64,000 nucleotides of DNA from Prorocentrum cordatum. Lineage: Eukaryota; Sar; Dinophyceae; Prorocentrales; Prorocentraceae. Under the pieces are notes generated by a model, which ran no database searches, had not been told where the DNA came from, and saw only the letters and a program-made list of their open reading frames with translations. The number at the start of each line of letters is the position of its first letter. Position 1 is the first letter of the stretch. Made by a program: the position numbers and the translations under genes. Of the stretch, positions 53,090-63,338 are shown piece by piece. The DNA lies in assembly GCA_963575745.1 (NCBI GenBank), contig CAUYUJ010005769.1, positions 169,290 through 233,289 on the forward strand. Direction: 5' to 3'.

Positions 53090-55130
53090 ACAGGATCTTT
53101 TCTTCTTCTGTCATGTGTGATCACTACAAGTGTACCGTTGTTGGAGGACAGTGTTGCGTGCATCTTCCCATGGCTCATGGGCCCAGTTGCTCTCTTTCCC
53201 CTGCCCCCCCGATTGCTCTTTTTGCACGCCCCCCACGAGCAAAGTGCCACCTTTGGGGCAGAACGTACTCAGCAGCGTTACGCAGTTACGATAGGGGGGC
53301 ACGATGGGGAGCCACGATTCGTGGATACAGATAAGACTCAACAGAGTATGAGTATTAGGATATATATATATATGTATATATGTACTAGGGGTTGCGTCTA
53401 CTGATCTGAGACTTGGATCGTTATGTTACGCCCCTTTCACGTGCATCTTACACGCCTCTCACGCGCCTCTCACACGCCGCCCACGGGCTTAGGATGCTTC
53501 TAAGGTCTAGGGGGTGGGCTCCGGGGGTATACGTTCTGATACATGGGGCTACGTCCAGCGCATCTCACACGCCTCTCACGCGATTCTCACACGCCGCCCA
53601 CGGGCTTAGGACCCGTCTAAGGTCTAGGGAGTGGGGTCTCGGGGTCTACGTTCTAATGCATGGGGCTACGTCCAAGCGCATCTCACACGCCTCTTGCGCG
53701 CCTCTCACAGCCGTACACGGGCTTAGGATGCGTCTAAGGTCTAGGGAGTGGGGTCTCGGGGTCTACGTTCTAATACATGGGGCTGCGTCCACGCGCATCT
53801 CACACGCCTCTCACGCGCCTCTCACACGCCGCACACGGGCTTAGGATGCGCGTAAGGTCTAGGGAGTGGGGTCTAGGGGTATAATTCCTAATGCATGGGA
53901 CTACGTCCAAGCGCATCTCACACGCCTCTCACGCGCCTCTCACACGCCTCTCACACGCCGCCCACGGGCTTAGGATGCGTCTAAGGTCTAGGGAGTGGGG
54001 TCTGGGGGTATACTTTCTAATGTATGGGGCTACGTCTACGCGCATCTCAGTATCTGTTCTTCTTCTTGCAGACTAAACAGTATAGTTTCTTCTTCTGTCA
54101 TGTGTGATCGCTACAGTTGCACCGTTGTTGGAACAAGCGAGGCGGCCGGAGTTGCAGATGACAGTGTTGCGCGCATCTTCCCATGGCCCATGGGCCCAAT
54201 TGCTCTTTTTCCCCTGCCCCCCCGATTGCTCTTTTTGCACGCCCCCCACGAGCAAAGTGCCACCTTTGCGGCAGAACATGCTCAGCAGCGTTACGCAGTT
54301 ACGATAGGGGGCACGATGGGGAGCCACGATTCGTGGATAGAGATAAGACTCAACAGGGTATGGGTATTGGGATACATATATCTATATACATATATTAGGG
54401 GCTGCGTCTACTGATCTGAGACTTGGATCGTCGTGTTACGCTTCTTTCACGTCCATCTCACAAGCCTCTCACGCGCCTCTCACACGCCGCACACGGGCTT
54501 AGGATGCGTCTAAGGTCTAGGGAGTGGGGTCTCGGGGTCTACGTTCTGATGCATGGGGCTACGTCCAGCACATCTCACACACCTCTCACGCGCCTCTCAC
54601 ACGCCGCCCACGGGCTCAGGATACGTCTAAGGTCTAGGGAGTGGGGTCTGGGGGTATACTTCCTAATGCATGGGACTACGTCCACGCGCATCTCACACGC
54701 CTCTCACACGCCTCTCACGCGCCTCTCACACGCCGCACACGGGCGTAGGATGCGTCTAAGGTCTAGGGAGTGGGGTCTGGGGGTATATTTTCTAATGTAT
54801 GGGGCTACGTCTACGCGCATCTCAATATATGTTCTTCTTCTTGCAGACTAAACCGTATAGTTTCTTCTTCTGTCATGTGTGATCACTACAGTTGCACCGT
54901 TGTTGGAACAAGCGAGGCGGACAGAGTTGCAGAGTACAGTGTTGCGCGCATCTTCCCATGGCCCATGGGCCCAATTGCTCTTTTTCCCCTGCCCCCCCCG
55001 ATTGCTCTTTTTGCACGCCCCCCACGAGCAAAGTGCCACCTTTGCGGCAGAACATGCTCAGCAGCGTTACGCAGTTACGATAGGGGGCACGATGGGGAGC
55101 CACGGTTCGTGGATAGAGATAAGGTCTACG
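53082..55130 (+). repeat. Tandem intron-like units amplified from the gene's 3' end
   Basis: The phrase GACTAAAC(A/C)G, which at 53084 overlaps the gene's stop codon, recurs at 54071 and 54846. It is followed each time by tttcttcttctgtcatgtgt, a ~200-bp conserved block (gttgcgcgcatcttcccatg; gagcaaagtgccacctttgc) and, in units 1 and 2, five and three copies of a ~118-bp subrepeat (gcgcatctcacacgcctctc ... taaggtctagggagtggggt). Units 1 and 2 end gttcttcttcttgcag, a textbook 3' splice site. Unit lengths are 987, 775 and about 285 bp (partial). Confidence 0.85.
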
Positions 55131-56040
55131 TCTAGGGAGTTGGGGTCTGGAGTTATTGATTATCATATGTTGGGTCTGAGGCATAGGGGTATCGGAGTCT
55201 AGGGCATTGGGCTCCAGGAGTCTACGGGGTCTGGGAATCTAGGGATGCCCAACCGTGCCCAGAGAGGCGCCAGTAGAAATGTGGGGTCACTCGGCACTTC
55301 AGGCAACGAGCCTGACAAGGCAGGGAGCATGACGCAGACCGATGGGCCACCAGCAGGAGGCAAGCCTCGAGCTGCTGATCCAATTCGACGGTGGACGCGT
55401 GGGCAGATGTCACCCCTCGGCATGTCGGCCGGGCCGGGCCCGGGACGGGGATGCCCTGTATGGCAGTGCCAGAAGTTCTACAGAGAATAGGGACTCAACA
55501 CACGAGGTAAGCGAGGAGGATCAGGAGAGTCAGGAGATGGAGGAGGATGGAGACGGAGAAAATATGTAAGATGTCCAGGTCCTGAGAGGCGGAGGAACGA
55601 GGAGATGACAGGAGGGAGGGGAGGATGTCTGATAGTGCTATCGCGGATGCAGTGCGATCACTCCTTCTGTTTGACCTGGTTTCTGTTTTGTCGAGTGCAC
55701 CATGGCCAACAAACCAGACAATCATGCAGGAAGCCAGCCGGGCTGCCAACCAGCCGCCCACTAGACAGAACCAGCCAGCTAGACAAGAGCAAGACGTTAC
55801 TATCCCCGTCTTTATCTTCTTACCCTGTCTCTCCAACCCGTCCCTCGTCGTCCCAATCCTACTCCCCATCTCCATTCCACCATACTCATCCTCATCCTCA
55901 TCGTCCCTGGGTCTCCCTCCTGCGATTCTACCTACGGGCCCATTCCTCACTCCTCCTATTCCGCTGCACTGCACTTCCTCACCTCCAACTCCACTCATCT
56001 CGCCCTGATCCCTTCCTCGTATCTCCCTCCTCTCTCCCTC
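55131..56040. other. No supported gene
   Basis: Several short frames on both strands. A plus frame at 55625-56008 is Ser/Pro-rich and partly pyrimidine-tract derived. Confidence 0.4.
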
Positions 56041-56041
56041 G

Positions 56042-56530
56042 ACATACATATATCCATACATACACATTTACATACATGCATGCGTACATACTTAAATATA
56101 TACATACATGCATATTTGCATACGCACATACATACATACATACATACATACATACATACATACATACATACATACATACATACATACATACATACATACA
56201 TACATACATACATACATACATACATACATACACACATACACATACATACATACATACATACATACATACATACATACATACATACATACATACATACATA
56301 CATGCATGCATGCATACATACATACATACATACATACATACATACATACACCCATACATACATACATACATACATACATACGTACATGCGTACATACATA
56401 CATATACATACACACATACGAGCACACATGTCTATCTATATATATACATATGTATGCACACACATGCAACCATACATACGCAACAACAAACATACACACA
56501 TACATATACACACATATAGACATGCAACTG
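56042..56530. repeat. (CATA)n tetranucleotide microsatellite
   Basis: About 490 bp of CATA with TGCA and CACA variants. Thr-His-Ile or Cys-Met-Tyr frames are artefacts. Confidence 0.97.
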
Positions 56531-57445
56531 CTCTCATACATAAATGCATACATGTCGTTATCACGACCAACCGACCGTCAAGTATTTTCGCGACCGAATT
56601 CTGACAATGTTTATCAGACCCTTACTTGCCTTATCGTTGTCGGCGCAACCGCACTATACATCTGCAAACGTGCATGCATTCGAACAGAATCTGCTCTACC
56701 AAGCCTTACGGATGACACGTGTTCTGCTCCGCGCTATTCTAGTCATCGCTACGCCACTCCAGCATACTGTACTCCAGTCTCTTCAGCTACTCGGCGCACC
56801 TCGTGGGCGTCAGCTTCCTCCATCGCAAAGGGGGGCGCACCCAAACCACGCAGGCACATGTTCGACCTGGAACAACGCACAACATTACAAATGAACGCAT
56901 GTTCACAACATTTCGCATGTTTGGCACACTCGATGTGACGTTCACTGCGCTTGCGCTGGGTTCCACGGTCACAGCTGACACCATGTGCGGCCATGGCAGT
57001 AATAATGCGACGCGCGTGTGCTTTACCTGAGCCAGTCACACATCGTCCGCATTTGTGCGAAACAATGGCACTGAAGCAACAAATGTTCGTTTCGCTGCTC
57101 AAAGTCCCGATTCTTTCCCGAAAATACAGCGCACGATCAATAAAAATGCGCTCGGTTGTGTCACGACGGTTTTATTTTGTTTTGCTTCTGAAAATTGTGC
57201 AAATGAGCGCGCGCATGCGCAGCGCGCAGAAAACAACCCGACTGGGCCCAACAACTCCAGCAAAAACGAAAAACGTTTGAACCCAGGCAGAACAAACAAG
57301 AATTGATAGAGCATTTCGAATTCTGATGCGAAGACAACGTTTTTAATGTAAAACCAATGCAAAACACGCACAGTACACCCAAACAAGGCACCAATCGATG
57401 CGCGACAGCCCCAAAGCAAGTAGGGACCTCAGGCGCTGAAATATG
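56531..57445. other. No supported gene
   Basis: Lower GC than the surroundings. Frames on both strands are short and without recognised content. Confidence 0.4.
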
Positions 57446-57583
57446 ACTCGGTCGGGCTCGGTCGGGCGCGGTCGGGCGCGGTCGGGCGCGGTCGGGCGCG
57501 GTCGGGCGCGGTCGGGCGGTTTGGTCGGGCGCGGTCGGGCGCGGTCGGGCGCGGTCGGGCGCGGTCGGGCGCGGTCGGGCGAC
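57446..57583. repeat. GGTCGGGCGC decamer array
   Basis: About 13 units of the 10-mer, with one central GGTTT interruption. Confidence 0.95.
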
Positions 57584-58626
57584 GCGCGTGCGAGGGGCAG
57601 TGGGCCCTGATTCCAGACTCAATGAAATAACAACACTCGCGGTGTACAAATTGTCAATTTCCACAGTTTACAGCACAAAACGCATGGAATAAAACTACGT
57701 TTTGTTTTTTTTGTGCGCGTTTCGCTGTGACCACGCATTTTTTATTTTGTTCAGCATCGAACCCCTTTAATCAAAAGGATGGTGACATACGAAATCCAAT
57801 ACATTTCGACACGTGTCTTACGATTTCTTGTCCGCGGTGGAACAATATGACGCATTTTCGTTGCGACGCGCGCAGCGCAAACGGATTCAAAAATAAATGG
57901 TGGGCACCGCGAAAAACGCACTGGCGACAAAGAAATTCCATCACAACGACACCCAACATCACAATTCCAGAAATTGAAGAGCTGGAAATACATGTGATTC
58001 GTGCGAATTTGACTTTACACGGACGCGACCGCATGACGACAACACAGGCATGTATAAAACACTCGAAACGAAACGGTAACACATAAACAGCTTAAGATCG
58101 TAAACAAAACAATCGCGACCGGCCGCAATGACCGCCTCTTCATTCGCATCTTCCGAAATAGCGAATCGCATCCCTTTAATGGAGGCGCCAGGACTTGTCC
58201 TGCCGCTATCGCCTGGGGCCAGCCGAGCGCGCGCGTTCCTGTAGACGACGACGTGAAGACTAGGTGGTGGGTTGTGGGTTCATGAGCTGCTTAATCCGTG
58301 ATGTATTGGCTGGCGGTATGTTCGTTGGTTGGATGATTGGTTGATTGATGTGTGTTGGCGGCGACCATGCCGATGGTGCAATGGCCTATGTTGCACGGGC
58401 CCGCGGCCCCGCGGTCCCGCGGCCCACGCCTAACGCGCAAGAGCTCTAGTTAAATGCTTTAGACGGAGATTTAAACTATGATTTTCGCGCGCCGCGGCAG
58501 ATACGCGCATTTCATATGCATCATTAGGAGGTTGGCGGCTGGAGTTGGTGATCCGCGCGGCCCCGTCCAATTGGCTACCGACGCATCAACGAGCGCGCGG
58601 GTCGCGCTGGTTCTGCTCCTGCGCGG
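57584..58626. other. No supported gene
   Basis: A plus frame at 57727-58086 (THFRCDARSANGFKNKWWAP and following) is a weak candidate only. GCGGCCCCGCGGTCCCGCGG low complexity occurs at 58400-58425. Confidence 0.35.
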
Positions 58627-59880
58627 CGCAACGCTGAAGGCGGATACACGCCAGCTTCGCGCAAGGGGCCGCGCGGCATAGCGTTGCGGCGTGCGCCGAG
58701 GCCGGCGTCGGCGCAGAGTTGCCGATCATTGCAGGGCTAGACCACGTGTTCATCACACGCAGCCCTTGCGCGAAACCCGAGGACGACAAGTTACTCCTGT
58801 TGGGTTCTGTTGCGACGCCGGGCGGGCCGCGGGAATCAGCAAGCCGCGAGCCTGCAAGTCTATCGGCGCGGCGGCGCGGCCAGCCGACTACCCACCCATA
58901 CTTGAGAACCATGCATTCATGGAAGGGCGGGTGCGCAATCTTGCGCGGCGCAGCGACAGGCAGGCGGTCCGCGCGCGTCGATTTTGACCCCGTCGTGAAG
59001 AGGAGGAGCGGACCTCCGAAGAGAGCCCGCCTCCGAATCACTTCGCAGAAGCGACCATCCCCGCGGGTGGGATTCCAACAAGTCGCCCCTTAGGTACGGG
59101 CTGATCGGCAGAGACCTGCCAGGGCTGAGGCTAATCCCTCGTCTCGCGCAAGCCAACCAGCCGCGGCCCCGCAGAAAGCGGGCGCGCGGCTGGCATGGCC
59201 TTCACACATTCTCAGATCGTGAATCGGGTAGCCCAGCAGCCCGGGCGTCGGGCAGGCCGCCGACAAACGCGACGGCGTGATCGGCAATGGCGAAGCGGAA
59301 GCGGAGGAGGGCCCCGCGAGTCCCGCGGAGGGCGAAGAGGGCATCGGGGAAGCCGAGCGCGCTTCGACGTCGCAGACTTCCAGGCTCCTTCCTTCCATCC
59401 CCCATCCTCATCCCGTCCCTCCCTCCCCCCTCCCTCCCCCTCCCCCCAACCCCCCTCCCTCCCCCTCCCCCTCCCCCTCCCCCTCCCCCCCTCCCCCTTT
59501 TTGTTCCTCCCTCCTCTTCCTCGTCCACCTCCCCATGCAGCGTTTTCCTACTGTGGCGCTTCGTTCGGCCCCCCTCCCTCCACCTCCTCTCCCTCCCCCC
59601 CCTCCCCATCCCCCATCCCCTTCCATTGATGAAGCGCGGCGGCGCTCGCCGCTGCTGTCACGCGCGCGGAACGCGACTAGCCATTGGCCCGAATCCAGGA
59701 TCGTGGCCGCGCGAAGTGCGGCCCTGCGGGAGCCGGGCGGAGCTGCGGCCCGCGCTGGTCGCAGATTTGGCCGCGCGGCACAGCGGCGCGGCGATGCTCC
59801 GCGGCAGCCGCGGGAAGACGCCCTTGCCGCCGTTCGCGCTCGGCCGCATTCTGCGAGCACGAGCTGGGTCGCGAAGTGAC
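58627..59880 (+). CDS. Possible three-exon gene, unknown protein
   Basis: Candidate exons on the plus strand: A, about 58640-58830, HASFAQGAARHSVAACAEAG and ELPIIAGLDHVFITRSPCAK; B, about 59231-59385 after gaatcgggtag, VGQAADKRDGVIGNGEAEAE and GPASPAEGEEGIGEAERAST; C, about 59690-59877, ELRPALVADLAARHSGAAML and PLPPFALGRILRARAG, with strongly GC-ending codons. A C-rich pyrimidine tract (59395-59635) separates B and C as an intron would. The minus strand is also largely open here, and no family is recognised, so this is a tentative model that needs transcript support. Confidence 0.3.
59395..59635. repeat. (CCCTCC)n-like pyrimidine tract
   Basis: CCCTCCCCC-rich low complexity, possibly the intron of the preceding model. 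Confidence 0.8.
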
Positions 59881-59899
59881 GTGCCTACCTACCCAGACA

Positions 59900-61130
59900 G
59901 CAAAACTTGTCTTCGCTTGTCCAGCGGTTGCAGCGCGACTGCTCGCTGGCAGCCCATGGGGTCCATCGGCGCATTTAGGGGGCCCATCGACGCACATCGG
60001 GGGCCATAGAAGCCGGCCCGCATTGCTCTTCGATGGGGAAGGAAGGGGGAAGGGGGGAGGCGAAGCTGGCAGACGCGGGGAAGCCCTTCCCGCGCGGGGC
60101 CCCTGCCGATGCCAAGGGCCAAGGGCCAAGGGCAGGGCCCGCGCCCCATGGGCCTCCGCGGCGACGACCAAGGCACACCGCCGCAGGCCGCGGCCGCGGG
60201 CAGATTGTTGGAGGCCCCCGCGCGGTGGCACGGTCGCGGCCTGCGGCCCGCAGCGGCGACGACAGCTGGGGCCAGCGCAGCCTCCCCGCCCTGGGACGGC
60301 AGCGAAGGAAACTCGAGCGCGCTCGCATCCCGTCGCCCCGCCCGCAAGGACGGGGCCCCGCCCCTCTTTCGCTCGTAGCCTATAAATGTAGCCCAAGGCC
60401 CTCCACCCAGCGGGACCAAAGCCATAGCGCTCCACCCATGGGCCCATGGGGCCCCGCCCACCGTCCACCCATTGGGCATGGGCTTCCGAAATGGGATCCG
60501 CCGATAAGGACTCACCCATGCGGCCCCGCCAACCTGGCCCCGCCCATAAGGCGCCGCCCACGTGGGTTTCACCGCCGCACGCGGGGCCCCCCTCAAGAGG
60601 CTTAGCCCATGCGGCCCACCGCCCCACCCAGGGTGCCCCACGGCGGCGCCGCCCCGTGGCCCATGGATTACGCCCTGTCGGACGCGCCCAGTGCCCCATC
60701 GGCGCAACAGAGAAGTTATTGCATCTGCCCCATCCCCCATCCCATTGATCGCCCCCTCGTCTCTTGAATTGAGTTCCAGGGGTTGCACGCCGTGGATTGC
60801 GCCCCACCTGTCGCACTTCGTGCGTTGCAGCCAGGAGGCTACACTCCACGCGTTGCGCTATTGGTTATGATCTTGCCGTTGGCCATGGCCCAAGCTTGAG
60901 TTTCTAGATGTCGCGTCTGGTATTCGTCGTTCGTCATTCGACCCCCTGCTGCAGCATTAAACTTGAATTGTGCACGAATGTTACTTCAGTCGCCCTGCGG
61001 TCTTGCCGTGCGCGCGCAACAAAGGATATAGTCCATGTTGCGAGTGCCACTGCTAGCCATGCACATGTATAAATTACTATATACCGTTCGCGCTCATTAC
61101 TAGCCCTAGCCGTGCACACGTGTCACGCAC
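59900..61130. other. Very GC-rich stretch, no supported gene
   Basis: Repeated CCCATG(C/G)GGCCCCGCCC-like motifs at 60400-60680. A 390-codon minus-strand frame is an artefact of composition. Confidence 0.45.
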
Positions 61131-61137
61131 ATGCCAT

Positions 61138-61222
61138 ACATGTATATTCATACACATATACATGTATATATATACACATATATAGACACATATGTATACA
61201 TATATATATATATATATATATT
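61138..61222. repeat. (TA)n/(CATA)n microsatellite
   Basis: TATACACATATATAGACACA-type sequence ending in (TA)n. Confidence 0.9.
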
Positions 61223-61603
61223 GCTCCATACCCTTTCCACCCACCCCCGCCCTCGCCTAGGTCCCATCACATCCCGTGGTCGTCCCGCCTCCCCCCGTCC
61301 CCGCTCGTTTCTTCCCTCTTCCCTCTCCCCTTCCTCCTCGCCCCTCCCTCCCTTTCCCGTTCGTAGTTCTCAGTCGTTATCTTCCTGCGGCAATTGTGTA
61401 CTGCCGTTTGTTCTAGCATCGGACTGTTGTCTGTGCCACGGACACGAGATTCGCCCGATGTGTCGCTATGATTGTCGGGAACAGCCGCTGTTCGAGGTCA
61501 GGATTTCGTAGCGCGATCTTGCTTCAGGCTTGAGAGAACGCGACCAGTTTCCAAGCCCCCCCCAGACTTTCGCCACTGCCACCTGCCAGCCTGGCCGTGC
61601 GCC

Positions 61604-61835
61604 ATGGCGGGGAATTGGGAGGAGATGTTTGGTTTCGGGGAGGCTTCTCCTGCTGACAAAGGGGCCTCGGCTTCTGGTCTCGGCGCTGGCACGCCGAGGG
61701 GTAAGACCAAAGCAGGAGGGGAGCAGCAGCAGTTAACTCCGACGGGATCCAGGTTGGCCAAAGGTTCTCGCCGGGCCAGAAAGAGAAGCCAAGACGGCGA
61801 GACAGGCGGTGGCGATGTGGACCCTGGGGAGCAGC
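61604..61835 (+). CDS. Probable first exon, unknown protein
   Basis: ATG at 61604 in a gcgccATGG context. It encodes MAGNWEEMFGFGEASPADKG, then SASGLGAGTPRGKTKAGGEQ, LTPTGSRLAKGSRRARKRSQ and DGETGGGDVDPGEQPAG. The acidic/aromatic start followed by a Ser/Lys/Arg-rich disordered segment resembles the N-termini of nuclear dinoflagellate proteins. The frame then runs into purine-rich sequence and stops at 61933, so a donor is expected near 61835. It may belong with exon-like sequence near 62400-62550, but this could not be shown. Confidence 0.45.
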
Positions 61836-62393
61836 CGGCGGGGTTCTCGGCAGCCCCCCCAGGGGAGGAAGGGCACCAGAGGACCGGAGGGGAGGGAGAG
61901 GGAGTGTGGGGAGGGGAGGAACGCAGGGGATGATGGAGGGGAGGGGAGGAAGGAGGGGGGGGAGGGAGGATATCTGCGGCAGACCAGTCGTTGGTAGGCA
62001 GTCAGGCAGGCAGGCTTTGGGATAAGGATGGGAAGTGGGAATCTCCCCAGAGCCCCCCCATAGCGTTCCGCGGCGCTTTGGAACTGCCGCGGTGCACGAT
62101 ACGTTCTCCAGACCCACTGGCTCCCAGAGATTCCCAAAGTATCCTCATCATGATTTGTCCTCATACTGGCTTCGTTTTACATCAGTGGACGACCCGTGAG
62201 GAGAAAAACGACCGTCGTGGAGATGAGGGCGAGAGCTTCATGCCCCGAGCCATGAATAAACGTCGCGACGTCGGAGGTCTGGGACTAACTGCCGCTACCT
62301 TCTCGTGGTGTTTCCACTTCCCTCGCAGCATCTCACCTTCCCCTCCCTGTGCGGACCACCCCCTCTGCAGCAGTCGTATAACGATGAGAAATA

Positions 62394-62560
62394 CTGCTCG
62401 AAGAAAGCTTGGAGCGTAATCTTCGTCCACTTTTGAGGGCCCCGCCCTGTTTGGAGGAGACCCTCTTTGAGTCAGACATCGTTGAAGGAATCATGCTGCA
62501 ACCGTGGATAAGGCGATTCGGTTATCCATTGCAGCGGCCGCTGGTTGCACTTGTGATCTC
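62394..62560 (+). CDS. Possible exon, unknown protein
   Basis: The plus frame reads ILLEESLERNLRPLLRAPPC, LEETLFESDIVEGIMLQPWI, RRFGYPLQRP. It is protein-like but short, and a second frame (DEKYCSKKAWSVIFVHF) is also open. Placed between the first exon at 61.6 kb and the repeat at 62.59 kb. Confidence 0.25.
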
Positions 62561-62584
62561 TACCGTTGATAGAGTTCGACTAGA

Positions 62585-62735
62585 CAGTGCTGTTCGATCA
62601 TCCTCCCATGGCCCCTGGCCCCCACTGGCCTTTGTACACCTGGTCCCCCACTAGCAAAATTACACCCTTGCGGCAGAAGACCCTCAACAACTTCACACAA
62701 TCACGATCGGGGGCCACGATGGGGTGATATAAATA
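62585..62735 (+). repeat. Diverged copy of the intron-like unit of 53-55 kb
   Basis: Shares the order cagtgctgttcgatcatcct / catggcccctgg / cccccactagcaaaattaca / cttgcggcagaaga / cacgatcgggggccacgatg with the conserved block at 53140-53330 and its tandem copies. Roughly two thirds of positions agree by eye. Confidence 0.6.
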
Positions 62736-63228
62736 AGAATATGTATTGAAGGAGCCGGGATAAGGCCGAAGGGATACGGAGGCAGAAATAGATGTATAGG
62801 ACCGAAAAGAGAGGGATAATGATAGGGACAAACAGGGATAGGGATTAGGTATGGAGATTGGGATTCGGTCAGTGGACATAAGGGTGGGGGATCGGGAAGG
62901 ATAGGGACAATGAATATGGGGGTACGGGGTATGAGGGTACGGGTGTAGAGATGTAGGGATAGCGATGGGGATGCAAGGAGAGCGGTCGGGAGTTGGTCCT
63001 AGGGATCGGACTCAGGGATAGGGAGGGTTTGGAGGGGGCCAATATGGGAGGCCACGATGGGTGGCAACGATGGGGGCAACGATGGTCCACCGATCTCAGG
63101 GGCCTTGCACCTCTCACAGGGCATGAGAAAACGCATATAGAACCCCTCCACACAAGCTGTTTAGGGAATGAGAGGCCCTTGCATCGAACATCATCACATG
63201 TTCGACTTCGTCAATTGTTCACTGACTC
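62736..63228. other. Purine-rich GGGATA-type low complexity, no supported gene
   Basis: Repeated (a/g)gggata(t/g) motifs. No coding support. Confidence 0.5.
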
Positions 63229-63250
63229 ACCGTAGCCGTTTTGGCTTGTT
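63229..63250 (+). other. Relic dinoflagellate spliced leader (DinoSL)
   Basis: ACCGTAGCCGTTTTGGCT matches the DinoSL consensus DCCGTAGCCATTTTGGCTCAAG at 17 of its first 18 positions; the last four bases are decayed. In dinoflagellates this 22-nt leader is trans-spliced to mRNAs, so a genomic copy just upstream of an ORF marks a reverse-transcribed, reinserted mRNA. It lies about 110 bp upstream of the ATG at 63339. Confidence 0.8.
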
Positions 63251-63338
63251 TCGCTGGCAGGTTGTGTGTACTGTGTGCGTGTGCGGCACCCCAGATTCAG
63301 ATCAGAACGGTGGATTCGTTTATCTATTTCTCGTGGGC

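Noticed and set aside
53400-54840. CRISPR-like regular repeats
   Set aside because: The 118-bp subrepeats are contiguous and variable throughout, without short constant repeats separated by unique spacers, and the context is eukaryotic.
57727-58086. 119-codon plus-strand ORF
   Set aside because: The minus strand is equally open over the same bases, composition is unremarkable and no motif is seen.
59677-60849. 390-codon minus-strand frame
   Set aside because: Very GC-rich sequence with overlapping frames on both strands and Ala/Arg/Gly/Pro composition; no motif, and the plus strand gives a better codon pattern at 59.7-59.9 kb.
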